DNA of 37,172 nucleotides from Candidatus Uhrbacteria bacterium (GCA_003453595.1 DMOG01000020.1:1-37172); one strand, 5' to 3'. Positions 7,584 to 15,595 are shown, numbered from the stretch's first letter. The notes: generated by a model not told the origin, from the sequence alone. A program made the numbers and translations.

Positions 7584-7850
7584 TTATGCTGCAGCTTGTC
7601 GCTCAACTAATTTTGTTGCCAAAGCTCTGGCTTCGGGCATGGGCAAAGTTTTTAAAGACTCAACTTCTTCGCGTGTGGCTTTTCCTAGAGCGTATGTCAT
7701 TGTGTTTTTAGCTGTCTCAATGTCTTCATGGTTAACAACTAATAAACCTTCTTCCATAAACAAATCACGAATTGGAGTTCCGTCAACTCGTTGGTTAACG
7801 AGTCTGTCAGACTCTCTGTCTTTTCCCATCTGAACTAATCGCTCACTCAT
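7584..7850 (-). CDS. Unknown 88-aa protein between ybaB and recR
   Basis: The protein is charged and soluble with no membrane span or cysteine: MSERLVQMGKDRES..., a central FMEEGLLVVNHEDIETAKNT and a helical, Ala/Arg/Glu-rich C terminus. I do not recognise a family. It sits 17 bases after ybaB and six before recR, so co-expression with DNA-recombination genes is likely. The native-like composition and tight packing make it a convincing gene despite the lack of homology I can name. Confidence 0.75.
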   Translation of the reverse strand: MSERLVQMGKDRESDRLVNQRVDGTPIRDLFMEEGLLVVNHEDIETAKNTMTYALGKATREEVESLKTLPMPEARALATKLVERQAAA

Positions 7851-7867
7851 ATATAAATGATAAGTAA

Positions 7868-8152
7868 TTAAATTAAATCTTTAAAAGCTTCAAGTCCGCC
7901 CATTTCCTTCATTTTGGCAGCAAGCTCTTGTTGGAGTTTTTTAGATGCGTCATTGAAAGCCTCTTGCACAGCTTTTTCGATCTTTGATCGCTCCAGACTT
8001 TCGTCAATCTTAACGCCTTGAACTTTTTGATTACCATCAATAGTAATCATTACGCCTGATGATTTTCCGACAACCATTATTTCCGCCAGCGCAGCTTGCA
8101 TGGTCTTAGCTTGGGATCTTAGGTCTTTAATTTGTTTGATTTTGTTAAACAT
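7868..8152 (-). CDS. ybaB: YbaB/EbfC nucleoid-associated protein
   Basis: The 94-aa protein has the family's layout: an N-terminal helix (MFNKIKQIKDLRSQAKTMQ), the sheet segment GVMITIDGNQKVQGVKID and C-terminal helices ending KMKEMGGLEAFKDLI. These small dimers bind DNA and are often encoded beside recR, as here. Confidence 0.93.
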   Translation of the reverse strand: MFNKIKQIKDLRSQAKTMQAALAEIMVVGKSSGVMITIDGNQKVQGVKIDESLERSKIEKAVQEAFNDASKKLQQELAAKMKEMGGLEAFKDLI

Positions 8153-8164
8153 AGAGAGGGGTTA

Positions 8165-8277
<113 letters not shown>

Positions 8278-9726
8278 TTACGCTCCTTTCGGTGGCACTC
8301 CTGGTGGTAATCCGATGTTAACTAGATTTGGACCGCTGTTTAATGCTTGAGTTTGCGGAGGCGGCCCAATGTGACGAGTATCTAGATTACGGAAGCTAGC
8401 AAACTGCGGGTCCCAGAACAATTTTACCATACCAGTGGGACCGTTACGATGTTTGGCAACATGGAGTTCGCCAGAGCTTTTTTCCTCAGGTGTTAATTCT
8501 TCTAAAGAATAGTTTCTGTCCGCAGCTTTTCGATACAAGAACAATACCACATCCGCATCCTGCTCAATTGATCCAGATTCACGCAAATGTGAAAGTTTTG
8601 GGATAGCGGGTTTGGAAAGTTCAACTGCACGAGAAAGTTGGGCAAGGGCTAGGACTGGAATTTGTAATTCGCGACCAATCTGTTTTAATCCACGACTGAT
8701 TTCTGCAACTTCATTAACTCGGTTATCGCTCTTATTGGTTCGACCTTCCATCAACTGCAGATAGTCAATCACAATTAATGAAAGTCCGTGTTCGGCTTTA
8801 AGTCGTCTGGCTTTGGCACGGATAGTCATGATATTTGCCGAAGGACTGTCATCAATATAAATTGGAGCATCTGATAGTTTTGCCAGCGCGTCACCAATTC
8901 TTGGAAAATCATCATCTTTGTCGGAAAGTCGCCCAGTTCGTAATTTCCACAAATCAACATGAGCTTCAGCACAGATTAAACGGTCAACAAGTTGTTCCTT
9001 GGCCATTTCCAGAGAGAAAAATCCAACCGGTTCCTTTGCCCTGAGCGCAACACTGCGAACAATATCAAGGGCTAAACTAGTTTTTCCAACTGAAGGTCGC
9101 GCTGCCAGAATAACTAAGTCAGATTTTTGTAATCCAGCCAAAAGATTATCCAGCCCAGTAAATCCAGTGGGGATACCACGAAGTTTACCGCGATCACGAT
9201 GAAGTTGGTCGATGCGATCAAAAGCATCAGTTAAAATAGATCTAATCGGAGTGAAGCTTTTTTGGATAAAGTTTGAAGAAACATCGAAAAGTTTTCGTTC
9301 GGCTTCGTCAATGATTCCATCAATCTCATCATTTTCATTATATCCCAGCTCAGTAATTCTTGATGCAGCCTGAAGAAGTCTGCGCAAAGTTGCTTTCTTC
9401 TGAATTATTTTAGCGTAATTTGCCACATGGGCTGAGGTACTAACGCGGTTTGTGATTTCAACAATCGCTGTTCTGCCACCAATACGCTCCAACATTTTTT
9501 TTTCCTCAAGTCTATTACCAACTGTTAAAACATCAATCGGTTCATGTCGTTCAAAAAGTTCCAACATTGATTCATACAAAATACGATGAGATTCCTTGTA
9601 AAAATCCTCGCCCCGCACACTGTCTAAAACTTTAGCAAGTGACTCTTGATCAATAAAAATACAGCCCAAAAGCGATTCTTCTGCCTCAAGATTATGTGGG
9701 GGTAATTTTCGTAGCTCATTGGACAT
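8278..9726 (-). CDS. dnaB: Replicative DNA helicase DnaB
   Basis: The 482-aa protein has the DnaB N-terminal domain (LPPHNLEAEESLLG, 8-21), a linker helix region and the RecA-like motor. Motor motifs are ARPSVGKTS (209-217, Walker A), SLEM, LIVIDYLQLM (Walker B) and ALAQLSRAVE, followed by LRESGSIEQDADVV. The C-terminal tail is Pro/Gly-rich and probably flexible. DnaB is the hexameric helicase of the replication fork. Upstream on this strand, TTGAAT, a 16-base spacer and TAAGAT (9733-9738) end six bases before the ATG, another possible leaderless start. Confidence 0.96.
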   Translation of the reverse strand: MSNELRKLPPHNLEAEESLLGCIFIDQESLAKVLDSVRGEDFYKESHRILYESMLELFERHEPIDVLTVGNRLEEKKMLERIGGRTAIVEITNRVSTSAHVANYAKIIQKKATLRRLLQAASRITELGYNENDEIDGIIDEAERKLFDVSSNFIQKSFTPIRSILTDAFDRIDQLHRDRGKLRGIPTGFTGLDNLLAGLQKSDLVILAARPSVGKTSLALDIVRSVALRAKEPVGFFSLEMAKEQLVDRLICAEAHVDLWKLRTGRLSDKDDDFPRIGDALAKLSDAPIYIDDSPSANIMTIRAKARRLKAEHGLSLIVIDYLQLMEGRTNKSDNRVNEVAEISRGLKQIGRELQIPVLALAQLSRAVELSKPAIPKLSHLRESGSIEQDADVVLFLYRKAADRNYSLEELTPEEKSSGELHVAKHRNGPTGMVKLFWDPQFASFRNLDTRHIGPPPQTQALNSGPNLVNIGLPPGVPPKGA

Positions 9727-10026
9727 GTGTTTATCTTACCTTAGATCCAGAGATATTCAAGCCAAAACTGCGCAGAAGCTGGGGAGGAAGGGGGGATAAT
9801 TATCTTCTCATTTTTATACCGACGATAGGAGGGATTTTTTCGAAGTGAGAAGATCTCTCGCTCCGCTCGAGATGGGGATGAGGGTGGTCGAGATGGGGAT
9901 CGTAGGTCCTGTAGGTCAGGTAGGTCTTGTTATGCATTGAACAACAAGGCTGATGTTCCCGTGTACTCTTCTACACTTTTCAAGCTTCGAAGAGCACGGC
10001 TACGCACTGTGTACTGCGCACTGTGC
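9727..10026. other. Intergenic region between divergent dnaB and permease, with repeats
   Basis: No gene is credible here. Bases 9838-9900 hold an element with CTCTCGCTCCGCTCGAGATGG and a second CGAGATGGGGATCG. Bases 9902-9928 hold three tandem copies of a 9-mer beginning GTAGGTC. The left edge carries the dnaB promoter and the right edge the permease promoter. Confidence 0.55.
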
Positions 10027-10043
10027 TATAATAAACGCATCTA
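10027..10043 (+). promoter_or_regulatory. Extended -10 promoter of the permease gene
   Basis: TGCTATAAT places a consensus -10 (10027-10032) ten bases before the ATG at 10043, leaving a leader of about three or four bases. The same TGCTATAAT arrangement with a 10-base gap occurs at 31905. Confidence 0.6.
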
Positions 10044-11182
10044 TGACCTTAAAGTCCCGTGCTTTTATTAAGAGCGTTCAGTCATTGATCGGCACTGTGA
10101 TTGGAGTTGGAATTTTTGGTCTGCCTTATGTTTCTTCTCAGGCTGGTTATTTTGTTGGACTTGGATATTTAATTATTCTAGGAATAGTCAGTTATATTTT
10201 GGTTCATGCTTACGGACAGATCTCGATTGCATTAAACAATCACAACAGAATTTCAAAAAGTGTTGAACAATTTTTAGGAACTTTTTGGGGACGAGTTGCA
10301 AGCGTGGCGCTTTTTTGTTCAAACTGGGGAGCAATGCTGGCGTATATAATTATTGGTGGAGAATTTTTACATGCCTTGCTTTATCCAATAATCCATTTTC
10401 CAGTTTTATATTTTCAACTAGCATTTTTTATAGTTAGTGCGTTTATTTTGATTGGTGGCCTGGGATTTGTTTCGCGCATGGAAGTTGTTTCAGTTTTTAT
10501 CTTGCTGATTTTATTGATTGTGATTATGGGCGGATCAGTGCCATATGTTGATCTTAATAATTTAATGTACATTGACACATCTCTTGTGTTTTTACCGTTT
10601 GGTGTTGTATTTTTTGCTTTCGGCGGCTTGGGCACTGTTCCGGAAATGCGGGATATTCTTGGTCGACACAAGCAAATGATTGGTCGGGCAATAGCGTTTG
10701 GTCTTGGTATAGTCGGACTTATTTACTTACTTTTTTCCGCAATAGTGGTTGGAGTTACTGGCACAGGAACAACCGAAGAAGCAATCCTGGGACTTGGCAA
10801 TGTTGTGGGTAGTTGGGCAATAATTGTTGGTTCTTTGATTGGTTTATTTGCTGTTTTTACAAGTTTTATCATTCTAGGAGTGCAAGTTATGGACACAGCG
10901 ATTTTTGATTTTAAAGCGCGCTACATGAGTGGATGGTTGTGGGCAGTAAGTGTTCCGATAGTGTTATTTCTGTTTGGCGCTCGAGATTTTATTAATGTCA
11001 TTGGATTTACTGGTGGAGTTTTTGGAGTAATAATCGGACTTTTAATTATCGCCATGTACAAGCGCGCAAAATCACAACTATCAAAACGAGCTTTAACATT
11101 GCCAGACTGGATGCTTGATTCTGTAGCCGTGATACTAATGCTTGGAATGATTGTTACAGTTTGGGGAGTTTTGTCAGTTTAG
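10043..11182 (+). CDS. Amino-acid permease (aromatic/hydroxy amino acid permease-like)
   Basis: The 379-aa protein has about eleven hydrophobic segments. The first begins with the sequence LIGTVIGVGIFGLPYVSSQAG, the unwound-helix signature of the APC superfamily, and FGGLGTVPEMRDILGRH resembles the AAAP/HAAAP (SdaC/TyrP-like) branch. It should import an amino acid in symport with a cation, but the substrate cannot be read from sequence. The ATG at 10043 is preferred over an in-frame ATG at 9953 because a TATAAT box sits between them and the family starts close to the first membrane span. Confidence 0.82.
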   Translation: MTLKSRAFIKSVQSLIGTVIGVGIFGLPYVSSQAGYFVGLGYLIILGIVSYILVHAYGQISIALNNHNRISKSVEQFLGTFWGRVASVALFCSNWGAMLAYIIIGGEFLHALLYPIIHFPVLYFQLAFFIVSAFILIGGLGFVSRMEVVSVFILLILLIVIMGGSVPYVDLNNLMYIDTSLVFLPFGVVFFAFGGLGTVPEMRDILGRHKQMIGRAIAFGLGIVGLIYLLFSAIVVGVTGTGTTEEAILGLGNVVGSWAIIVGSLIGLFAVFTSFIILGVQVMDTAIFDFKARYMSGWLWAVSVPIVLFLFGARDFINVIGFTGGVFGVIIGLLIIAMYKRAKSQLSKRALTLPDWMLDSVAVILMLGMIVTVWGVLSV

Positions 11183-11194
11183 ATTGATCGATAT

Positions 11195-11653
11195 ATGAAA
11201 GTTGCTAAATTTAAAAAAGGACTGACATTAATTGATGTATTGTTGGCCGTGGTCGCAATAGCTATTTTGATTTTTATTGTTGTTCTTTGCGTGAATCCGA
11301 GTGAGCAAGAGCCGGAAATCAATAATAACAAGCGAAGTGCAGATGTTAATGTTATTCTAAACGCGGTGAATGAATATCAATTAGATACAGGGTATTTGCC
11401 GTCTAGTATTACAAATTTGCCAACTGAGATATGTGTAACTCGTGGTTTATGTGAAGGTTTGATTGATCTTTCGGTTCTTACTGACAGTGAAGTATATTTA
11501 ACCTCAATACCAGAAGAGCCGGATAAAACAAATGTAAATGGAGCTGGATATATGATAAGTAAGACAGATGACGATCAAGTTATCATTGATGCTCAATTTG
11601 AAGAATGCAATAAAGAAATAAGTGTTACAGAAATATATTCGTCAGCCGAATGA
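11195..11653 (+). CDS. Type IV pilin-like (prepilin/pseudopilin) protein
   Basis: The 152-aa protein starts with a short basic leader (MKVAKFKKG), then LTLIDVLLAVVAIAILIFIVVL. This is a type III signal sequence with cleavage expected after Gly9, and an acidic residue is at mature position 5 (Asp instead of the usual Glu). The hydrophobic helix is followed by a soluble domain with three later cysteines (EICVTRGLC and EECNKE) that could form a disulfide. It needs a prepilin peptidase, not seen in this window. It lies 12 bases after the permease and probably shares its transcript. Confidence 0.8.
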   Translation: MKVAKFKKGLTLIDVLLAVVAIAILIFIVVLCVNPSEQEPEINNNKRSADVNVILNAVNEYQLDTGYLPSSITNLPTEICVTRGLCEGLIDLSVLTDSEVYLTSIPEEPDKTNVNGAGYMISKTDDDQVIIDAQFEECNKEISVTEIYSSAE

Positions 11654-11679
11654 CACCAGGCAAGGACTAGTCTGGATAA

Positions 11680-11713
11680 AAAACCCGCACGATGCGAGAA
11701 TTGAGCGGGTTTT
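11680..11713 (+). terminator. Terminator T1 abutting REP copy R2
   Basis: AAAACCCGC pairs with GCGGGTTTT around the 16-base loop ACGATGCGAGAATTGA. Its loop resembles that of the terminator at 12585-12630 on the far side of the RAYT gene. Confidence 0.8.
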
Positions 11714-11782
11714 CAGTCCGGTGTCAAACAGCTAAGCTGGAATAGCTAAGCTGTTTTAGTCCGGGGTGAAACAGCTTAGCTG
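11714..11782. repeat. REP-like element R2, upstream of the RAYT gene
   Basis: It reads CAGTCCGGTGTCAAACAGCT, then AAGCTGGAAT, a second AGCTAAGCTG, TTTTAGTCCGGGGTGAAAC and an inverted AGCTTAGCTG. The inverted copies can form hairpins. Apart from one extra unit it matches R3 at 12526-12581. Confidence 0.88.
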
Positions 11783-11823
11783 ATTGAGCTAAGCCACATT
11801 GATGCATTTTTCCACAGGTAGTC

Positions 11824-11851
11824 TTGACATCATTTATTAAAATTGATGTCA
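11824..11851 (+). promoter_or_regulatory. Possible RAYT promoter with embedded inverted repeat
   Basis: TTGACA (11824-11829) lies inside the 8-base inverted repeat TGACATCA (11825-11832) / TGATGTCA (11844-11851). A -10 at the standard distance is weak (TGTCAT). The palindrome over the -35 could be an operator (inference). A further hairpin, CCCATTT/AAATGGG, lies just before the start codon. Confidence 0.4.
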
Positions 11852-11897
11852 TGAAAGTACACTCCCATTTAATTCAAAATGGGAATTTTATATTTAT

Positions 11898-12515
11898 ATG
11901 AGAAATGTTCAATTTAGTAATGGCGATTTTTACCATGTGTATAATCGCGGTGTTGATAAACGTAAAACATTTAGGAATGAATCTGATAAGGATAAATTCT
12001 TAAATTACATCAAAAGCTTAAGGTATGATGGTAATGCAGTCGAAAGAGTCGATATTCACGCAATTTGCATAATGGACAACCATTATCACATGCTTATTCG
12101 ACAGCTTGAAGAAAACGGTATTTCTGACTTTATGCATGACATTGGTACTGTGTATACAAATTATTTAAATTTGGTCTTGAATCGTTCTGGTTGTCTTTTT
12201 GAAGGCCCTTTTAAGGCAAAGCATGTTTCTTCTGACAGCTATCTTTGGCATCTATTTCGTTATATCCATCTAAATCCTTTAGATATATTTGATAAAGATT
12301 GGAAAAATAATGGAATAAAGAAAGTTTCTGAGGCTCTAAGGTTTGTTGAGGGATATACATGGTCTAGTGTATCTGAGTCATTCAAGAAGAAATATCCATT
12401 TATAAAAAGCGAAATGATCGAATCGGAATTTGACGATTATTATGATTATCAAAGGTTTCTGTCAGACTGGATTCGGTTTGGCTGCCCTCCAAAATTAGGG
12501 TTTTTAGGTTGCTGA
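11898..12515 (+). CDS. REP-associated tyrosine transposase (RAYT, Y1/HUH)
   Basis: The 205-aa protein belongs to the Y1_Tnp superfamily of single-strand DNA transposases. The N terminus FYHVYNRGVDKRKTF matches the family start, and the HUH metal-binding motif is present as MDNHYHMLIR (His62, His64). The helix VYTNYLNLVLNRSGCLFEGP holds the candidate catalytic tyrosines (Tyr86, Tyr89), followed by the RYIHLNP signature (121-127). In other bacteria such proteins cleave and mobilise REP palindromes. Here near-identical REP-like elements lie on both sides (11714-11782 and 12526-12581). The gene is intact and AT-rich like the host. Confidence 0.92.
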   Translation: MRNVQFSNGDFYHVYNRGVDKRKTFRNESDKDKFLNYIKSLRYDGNAVERVDIHAICIMDNHYHMLIRQLEENGISDFMHDIGTVYTNYLNLVLNRSGCLFEGPFKAKHVSSDSYLWHLFRYIHLNPLDIFDKDWKNNGIKKVSEALRFVEGYTWSSVSESFKKKYPFIKSEMIESEFDDYYDYQRFLSDWIRFGCPPKLGFLGC

Positions 12516-12525
12516 TATGAAATTT

Positions 12526-12581
12526 CAGTCCGGTGTCAAACAGCTAAGCTGTTTTAGTCCGGGGTGAAACAGCTAAGCTGG
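12526..12581. repeat. REP-like element R3, downstream of the RAYT gene
   Basis: CAGTCCGGTGTCAAACAGCT / AAGCTG, then TTTTAGTCCGGGGTGAAAC, AGCTAAGCTGG. It is a direct repeat of R2, lacking one internal AGCTAAGCTG unit. Confidence 0.88.
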
Positions 12582-12584
12582 TTT

Positions 12585-12630
12585 AAAAAAAAGAACCTGC
12601 GCGATCCGAGAGTCTTGCAGGTTCTTTTTT
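12585..12630 (+). terminator. Terminator T2 abutting REP copy R3
   Basis: AAAAAAGAACCTGC pairs with GCAGGTTCTTTTTT around the 16-base loop GCGATCCGAGAGTCTT. The loop shares CGATnCGAGA with terminator T1. Confidence 0.88.
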
Positions 12631-12657
12631 ATGATGCCTACTTTTTTTGAGATTTTA

Positions 12658-12683
12658 AAATAACCAGCCTAGGCTGGTTATTT
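12658..12683. terminator. Perfect palindrome, probable bidirectional terminator
   Basis: AAATAACCAGCC and GGCTGGTTATTT are perfect complements separated by TA. It lies just before the promoter of the GC-rich cassette at 12793. Confidence 0.6.
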
Positions 12684-12706
12684 CTCATATATTTCTGATA
12701 TATGGG

Positions 12707-12735
12707 TTGACAAAACCCTGTTTTTTTGTTGAAAT
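12707..12735 (+). promoter_or_regulatory. Promoter of GC-rich cassette 1
   Basis: TTGACA (12707-12712) is followed by AAACC and, after 17 bases, by TGAAAT (12730-12735). The -35 is perfect and the -10 weaker. Base composition changes from AT-rich to GC-rich within about 15 bases of the -10. Confidence 0.6.
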
Positions 12736-12792
12736 TGTATTGTCTTCGGACCGTGCGCTCGCGTTGAGCTCACGTCTCTCGCGGAGGAAGTG

Positions 12793-13023
12793 ATGATCCA
12801 GAGTAAGGAGTTCGAAGAGATCGCGCAGATCGTGGGCTTCATGACGGAATACGGGCTTCGGCCCGCGGATGTGAATATCGTCTGCGTGGAACTTCGAGGC
12901 TGTTCGTCGCAGAGGACTTCGTTTGCCTCGGACGGCTCACACACTCTCGAGATGAACGTTGTGAAGTTCGTCGTTTTCTACGACGATAGCGATTGCTGGA
13001 AGTCTGCGATCCCCAAGAAGTAG
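12793..13023 (+). CDS. GC-rich cassette 1: unknown 76-aa protein
   Basis: A strong GGAGG five bases before the ATG at 12793 fixes the start; the preceding in-frame GTG at 12790 is less likely. The product (MIQSKEFEEIAQIV..., a central RPADVNIVCVELRGCSSQR and FVVFYDDSDCW near the end) is a small mixed alpha/beta protein with three cysteines and no membrane span. I recognise no family. The codons end in C/G far more than in the neighbours. With its own promoter, ribosome site and terminator, it looks like an independent acquired unit between the RAYT unit and folD. Confidence 0.7.
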   Translation: MIQSKEFEEIAQIVGFMTEYGLRPADVNIVCVELRGCSSQRTSFASDGSHTLEMNVVKFVVFYDDSDCWKSAIPKK

Positions 13024-13046
13024 GGCACCTGGTTGATTTATTCGTG

Positions 13047-13098
13047 GCCTCGTCCAATACGTCAGCATGCTGGCAGTGGGCGGGGCTTTTGTGTTTTT
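13047..13098 (+). terminator. Terminator of GC-rich cassette 1
   Basis: GCCTCGTCCA (13047-13056) pairs with TGGGCGGGGC (13077-13086), including two G-U pairs, around an inner hairpin. TTTTGTGTTTTTT follows. Confidence 0.8.
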
Positions 13099-13103
13099 TG
13101 GAT

Positions 13104-13934
13104 TTATTTTTTTTGCATCTTCGATGCGTCAACTACATTTTTTAATAAGTAAGCAACTGTGAGGGGGCCGACGCCTCCCGGGACCGGGCTGATAAATCCG
13201 GCTACTCCTTTGACATTTTCGGCAGCGTCGCCCACATTCTTTCCTTCTTTTTTGTTTGTGCCAATGTCAATTACGATCGCTCCGTCTTTGACCATGTCGC
13301 GGGTAAGAAAGTCTGCTCGACCAACAGCCACGATAACGATGTCAGCTGTGCGTGTTTTGCTAGCCAGGGCTGATTCGTCTGGTGAGAATCTTTGCACATC
13401 TACACCTTCTTTGTTTAGCAACACAGTTATCGGTTGAGCAAACAATTCACTGTTTCCAATAATCACAGCTTGTTTGCCATGCAATGGTTGGTGGCTGGCA
13501 TTGATAAGCTCCATTGTAGCCAATGCCACTGGTGGAAAGATGGCCGGATGTTCAGTTGACCATCCTTCACGATTTATTGGATGAAAACCATCAATGTCTT
13601 TGCGAGGATCAATGGCGCGGACGACTTTGTCTTCATTCTGATTTGGTAACGGGAATTGGACAAGTATGCCGTTAATGTCATTGCGCGCGTTTAGTTTTTC
13701 AATTACATCAATCAGTTCTTTTTGTGAAACTCGAGCTGGCAAGTCAAATCTTTCAAAGTACATCCCGACTTCTTTGGCGGCTTGTTCTTTGAGCGAAACA
13801 TAAAGCTTTGAGGCTGAATTATTTCCAACCAAAATTGCAGCTAGCCCAAGAGGCTGTTTTTCTTTTTTAATTTGCTTGGCGACTTTCTCACGAATAGCTT
13901 GCGCGAGCTGTCGTCCCTGAAGGATTTCGGACAT
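13104..13934 (-). CDS. folD: FolD: methylene-THF dehydrogenase / methenyl-THF cyclohydrolase (divergent)
   Basis: The 276-aa protein should interconvert 5,10-methylene-THF and 10-formyl-THF in the cytoplasm. Family features are KLYVSLKEQAAKEVGM with Tyr45 and catalytic Lys49, GILVQFPLP (89-97), KDIDGFHPIN (112-121) and SPVPGGVGPLTVAYLL near the end. Two conserved stretches are altered: the usual PCTP motif is replaced by FPPV, and the dinucleotide-loop pattern GRSNIVGKP reads GNSELFAQP without the Arg. The start at 13934 is preferred because the upstream in-frame extension is translated repeat DNA (13969-14007). It lies downstream of glyA on the same strand. Confidence 0.9.
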   Translation of the reverse strand: MSEILQGRQLAQAIREKVAKQIKKEKQPLGLAAILVGNNSASKLYVSLKEQAAKEVGMYFERFDLPARVSQKELIDVIEKLNARNDINGILVQFPLPNQNEDKVVRAIDPRKDIDGFHPINREGWSTEHPAIFPPVALATMELINASHQPLHGKQAVIIGNSELFAQPITVLLNKEGVDVQRFSPDESALASKTRTADIVIVAVGRADFLTRDMVKDGAIVIDIGTNKKEGKNVGDAAENVKGVAGFISPVPGGVGPLTVAYLLKNVVDASKMQKK

Positions 13935-13968
13935 AGATGGTAGAAAGTAGAATGTAGTATCGACAACT

Positions 13969-14065
13969 CGGTCTCTCCCCCCTTTTACAAGGGGGAGTGG
14001 GAGGGGGTTAATATAGTTTCCACTTTCCGGAATAACCACCCCTAACCCCTCCTTAAAAAGGAGGA
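13969..14065. repeat. Dispersed palindromic repeats, copies C and C'
   Basis: CGGTCTCTCCCCCC, TTTTAC, AAGGGGGAGTGGGA (13969-14007) matches the left half of the repeat inside the DUF192 gene. A second hairpin, CCCCTCCTT/AAGGAGG (about 14041-14063), follows. They fill the spacer between glyA and folD. Confidence 0.7.
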
Positions 14066-14073
14066 GAACCAGA

Positions 14074-15315
14074 TTAATACTTCAACTCTCGATACAATGG
14101 AAACTTTTTTGTTAATTCTTTTACACTAGCCCGAATATTAGCAAGTTTTTTGGGATTTTGCCAGTTTATTATTGCTTCATCGATCCATCCGGCAATTATC
14201 TTCATTTCATCTTCTTTCATTCCTCGCGTGGTAATTGCTGGAGTTCCCAGTCGAATTCCTGATGGATCCATTGGTGAGCGGGGGTCGTCAGGAATCATAT
14301 TTTTATTAACTGTGATTCCGGCTGCATCAAGCGCATGGTCTGCTTCTTTGCCTGACAAACCTTTATTTGTCACATCGATTAGAAGCAGGTGATTATCAGT
14401 TCCGCCAAACATGAGCTTGTAATCACGAGCTAAAAATTCTTGTTCAAGAATTTTTGCGTTCTTTTTTATTTGTGCGGCATAAATTTTAAACTCAGGCTCA
14501 AGCGCTTCTTTAAAAGCGACCGCTTTGGCAGCAATAACATTTTCATGAGGCCCGCCTTGGAGGCCTGGAAAGACAGCTTTGTTTACAGCTTTGGCATGTT
14601 TTGCTTTGCATAAAATCATTCCACCTCTTGGACCGCGCAAGGTTTTGTGGGTTGTGGTGGTGACCAGATCGAAAATCGGCACAGGATTGTTCATTTGGCC
14701 GCCAGCAATTAATCCGGCAATATGTGCCATGTCAGCCATGGTTAGTGCGCCAACCTCGTTCGCAATCTGTTTGATACCAGCATAGTCAATCTCACGGGAA
14801 TAGGCTGAATAGCCGACAAGAATAAGTTTTGGTTTGTGTTCAATCGCCATGGCGCGAAGATTATCCAGATCAATCAAGCCTTGAGCGTCAGTTTTATAGC
14901 GAACAAAGTTATAGATTTTTGAAGATTGAGTGACAGGATGGCCATGGGTTAGATGTCCACCATGGGAAAGATCCATGCCTAGGATCGTATCACCATGTTC
15001 AAGCAATGCTTCATAGGCAGCAATGTTTGCAGGTGCGCCAGACAAAGGTTGGACATTAACATGCTGTGCGCCAAAGATTTTTTTGGCTCGATCAATAGCC
15101 AGCTGTTCAATAACATCAATATTTTCGCATCCGCCATAGTAGCGTTTGCCTGGGTAGCCTTCTGAGTATTTGTTGGTAGCGATTGATCCCAAGGCTTCTA
15201 GCACAGCCGGACTAACAAAGTTTTCCGAAGGAATCATTTCCAGTCCTTCACGCTGACGATCAAGCTCGGCTTGAAGTGAGTTTGCAATAGCGGGGTCGTA
15301 GTTTTGTAGAGTCAT
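14074..15315 (-). CDS. glyA: Serine hydroxymethyltransferase
   Basis: The 413-aa PLP enzyme converts serine and THF to glycine and methylene-THF, the substrate of FolD encoded next to it. Signatures are EMIPSENFVSPAV (26-38), TNKYSEGYPGKRYYGG (47-62), the PLP lysine in TTTTHKTLRGPRGG (Lys224) and PGLQGGPHENVIAAKAVAF. The ATG at 15315 was chosen because MTLQNYDP fits the family N terminus. A longer in-frame start at 15483 would add about 56 residues that include repeat sequence. Confidence 0.97.
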   Translation of the reverse strand: MTLQNYDPAIANSLQAELDRQREGLEMIPSENFVSPAVLEALGSIATNKYSEGYPGKRYYGGCENIDVIEQLAIDRAKKIFGAQHVNVQPLSGAPANIAAYEALLEHGDTILGMDLSHGGHLTHGHPVTQSSKIYNFVRYKTDAQGLIDLDNLRAMAIEHKPKLILVGYSAYSREIDYAGIKQIANEVGALTMADMAHIAGLIAGGQMNNPVPIFDLVTTTTHKTLRGPRGGMILCKAKHAKAVNKAVFPGLQGGPHENVIAAKAVAFKEALEPEFKIYAAQIKKNAKILEQEFLARDYKLMFGGTDNHLLLIDVTNKGLSGKEADHALDAAGITVNKNMIPDDPRSPMDPSGIRLGTPAITTRGMKEDEMKIIAGWIDEAIINWQNPKKLANIRASVKELTKKFPLYRELKY

Positions 15316-15595
15316 AGGGGTGGTGATTGGATTGAAGAGTGTGATGGGATTAAAGGAAACCAAGACCTTGCCTGACCCCTCTTTTGTAATGAGGGGAGAA
15401 ATCGAGACTCGGTGGTCGTCGTCTGTTTTACCTATATCACAACATAATAAAGCTATTGTACTGCTTTGCAACCCGTTTTCCAAATATCAGTTAGTTATCC
15501 ACACCTCTTCGCTCTTTTGGAGCTTCGAGGTGCATAGCAAGGAGTTGAACTTTAGGGAGTCCAATTTTGAAGTGTTTGCTAAAAGCAAAATCTGA
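15316..15595. other. Divergent spacer between glyA and murC
   Basis: No gene is supported. It contains a hairpin of CCCCTC (15376-15381) and GAGGGG (15391-15396) related to the dispersed G/C-tract repeats. It must hold the promoters of both flanking genes; only the murC -10 is convincing. Confidence 0.5.

Noticed and set aside
15316..15483. N-terminal extension of GlyA
   Set aside because: The added residues come from spacer repeat sequence, and the family N terminus begins at the ATG at 15315.
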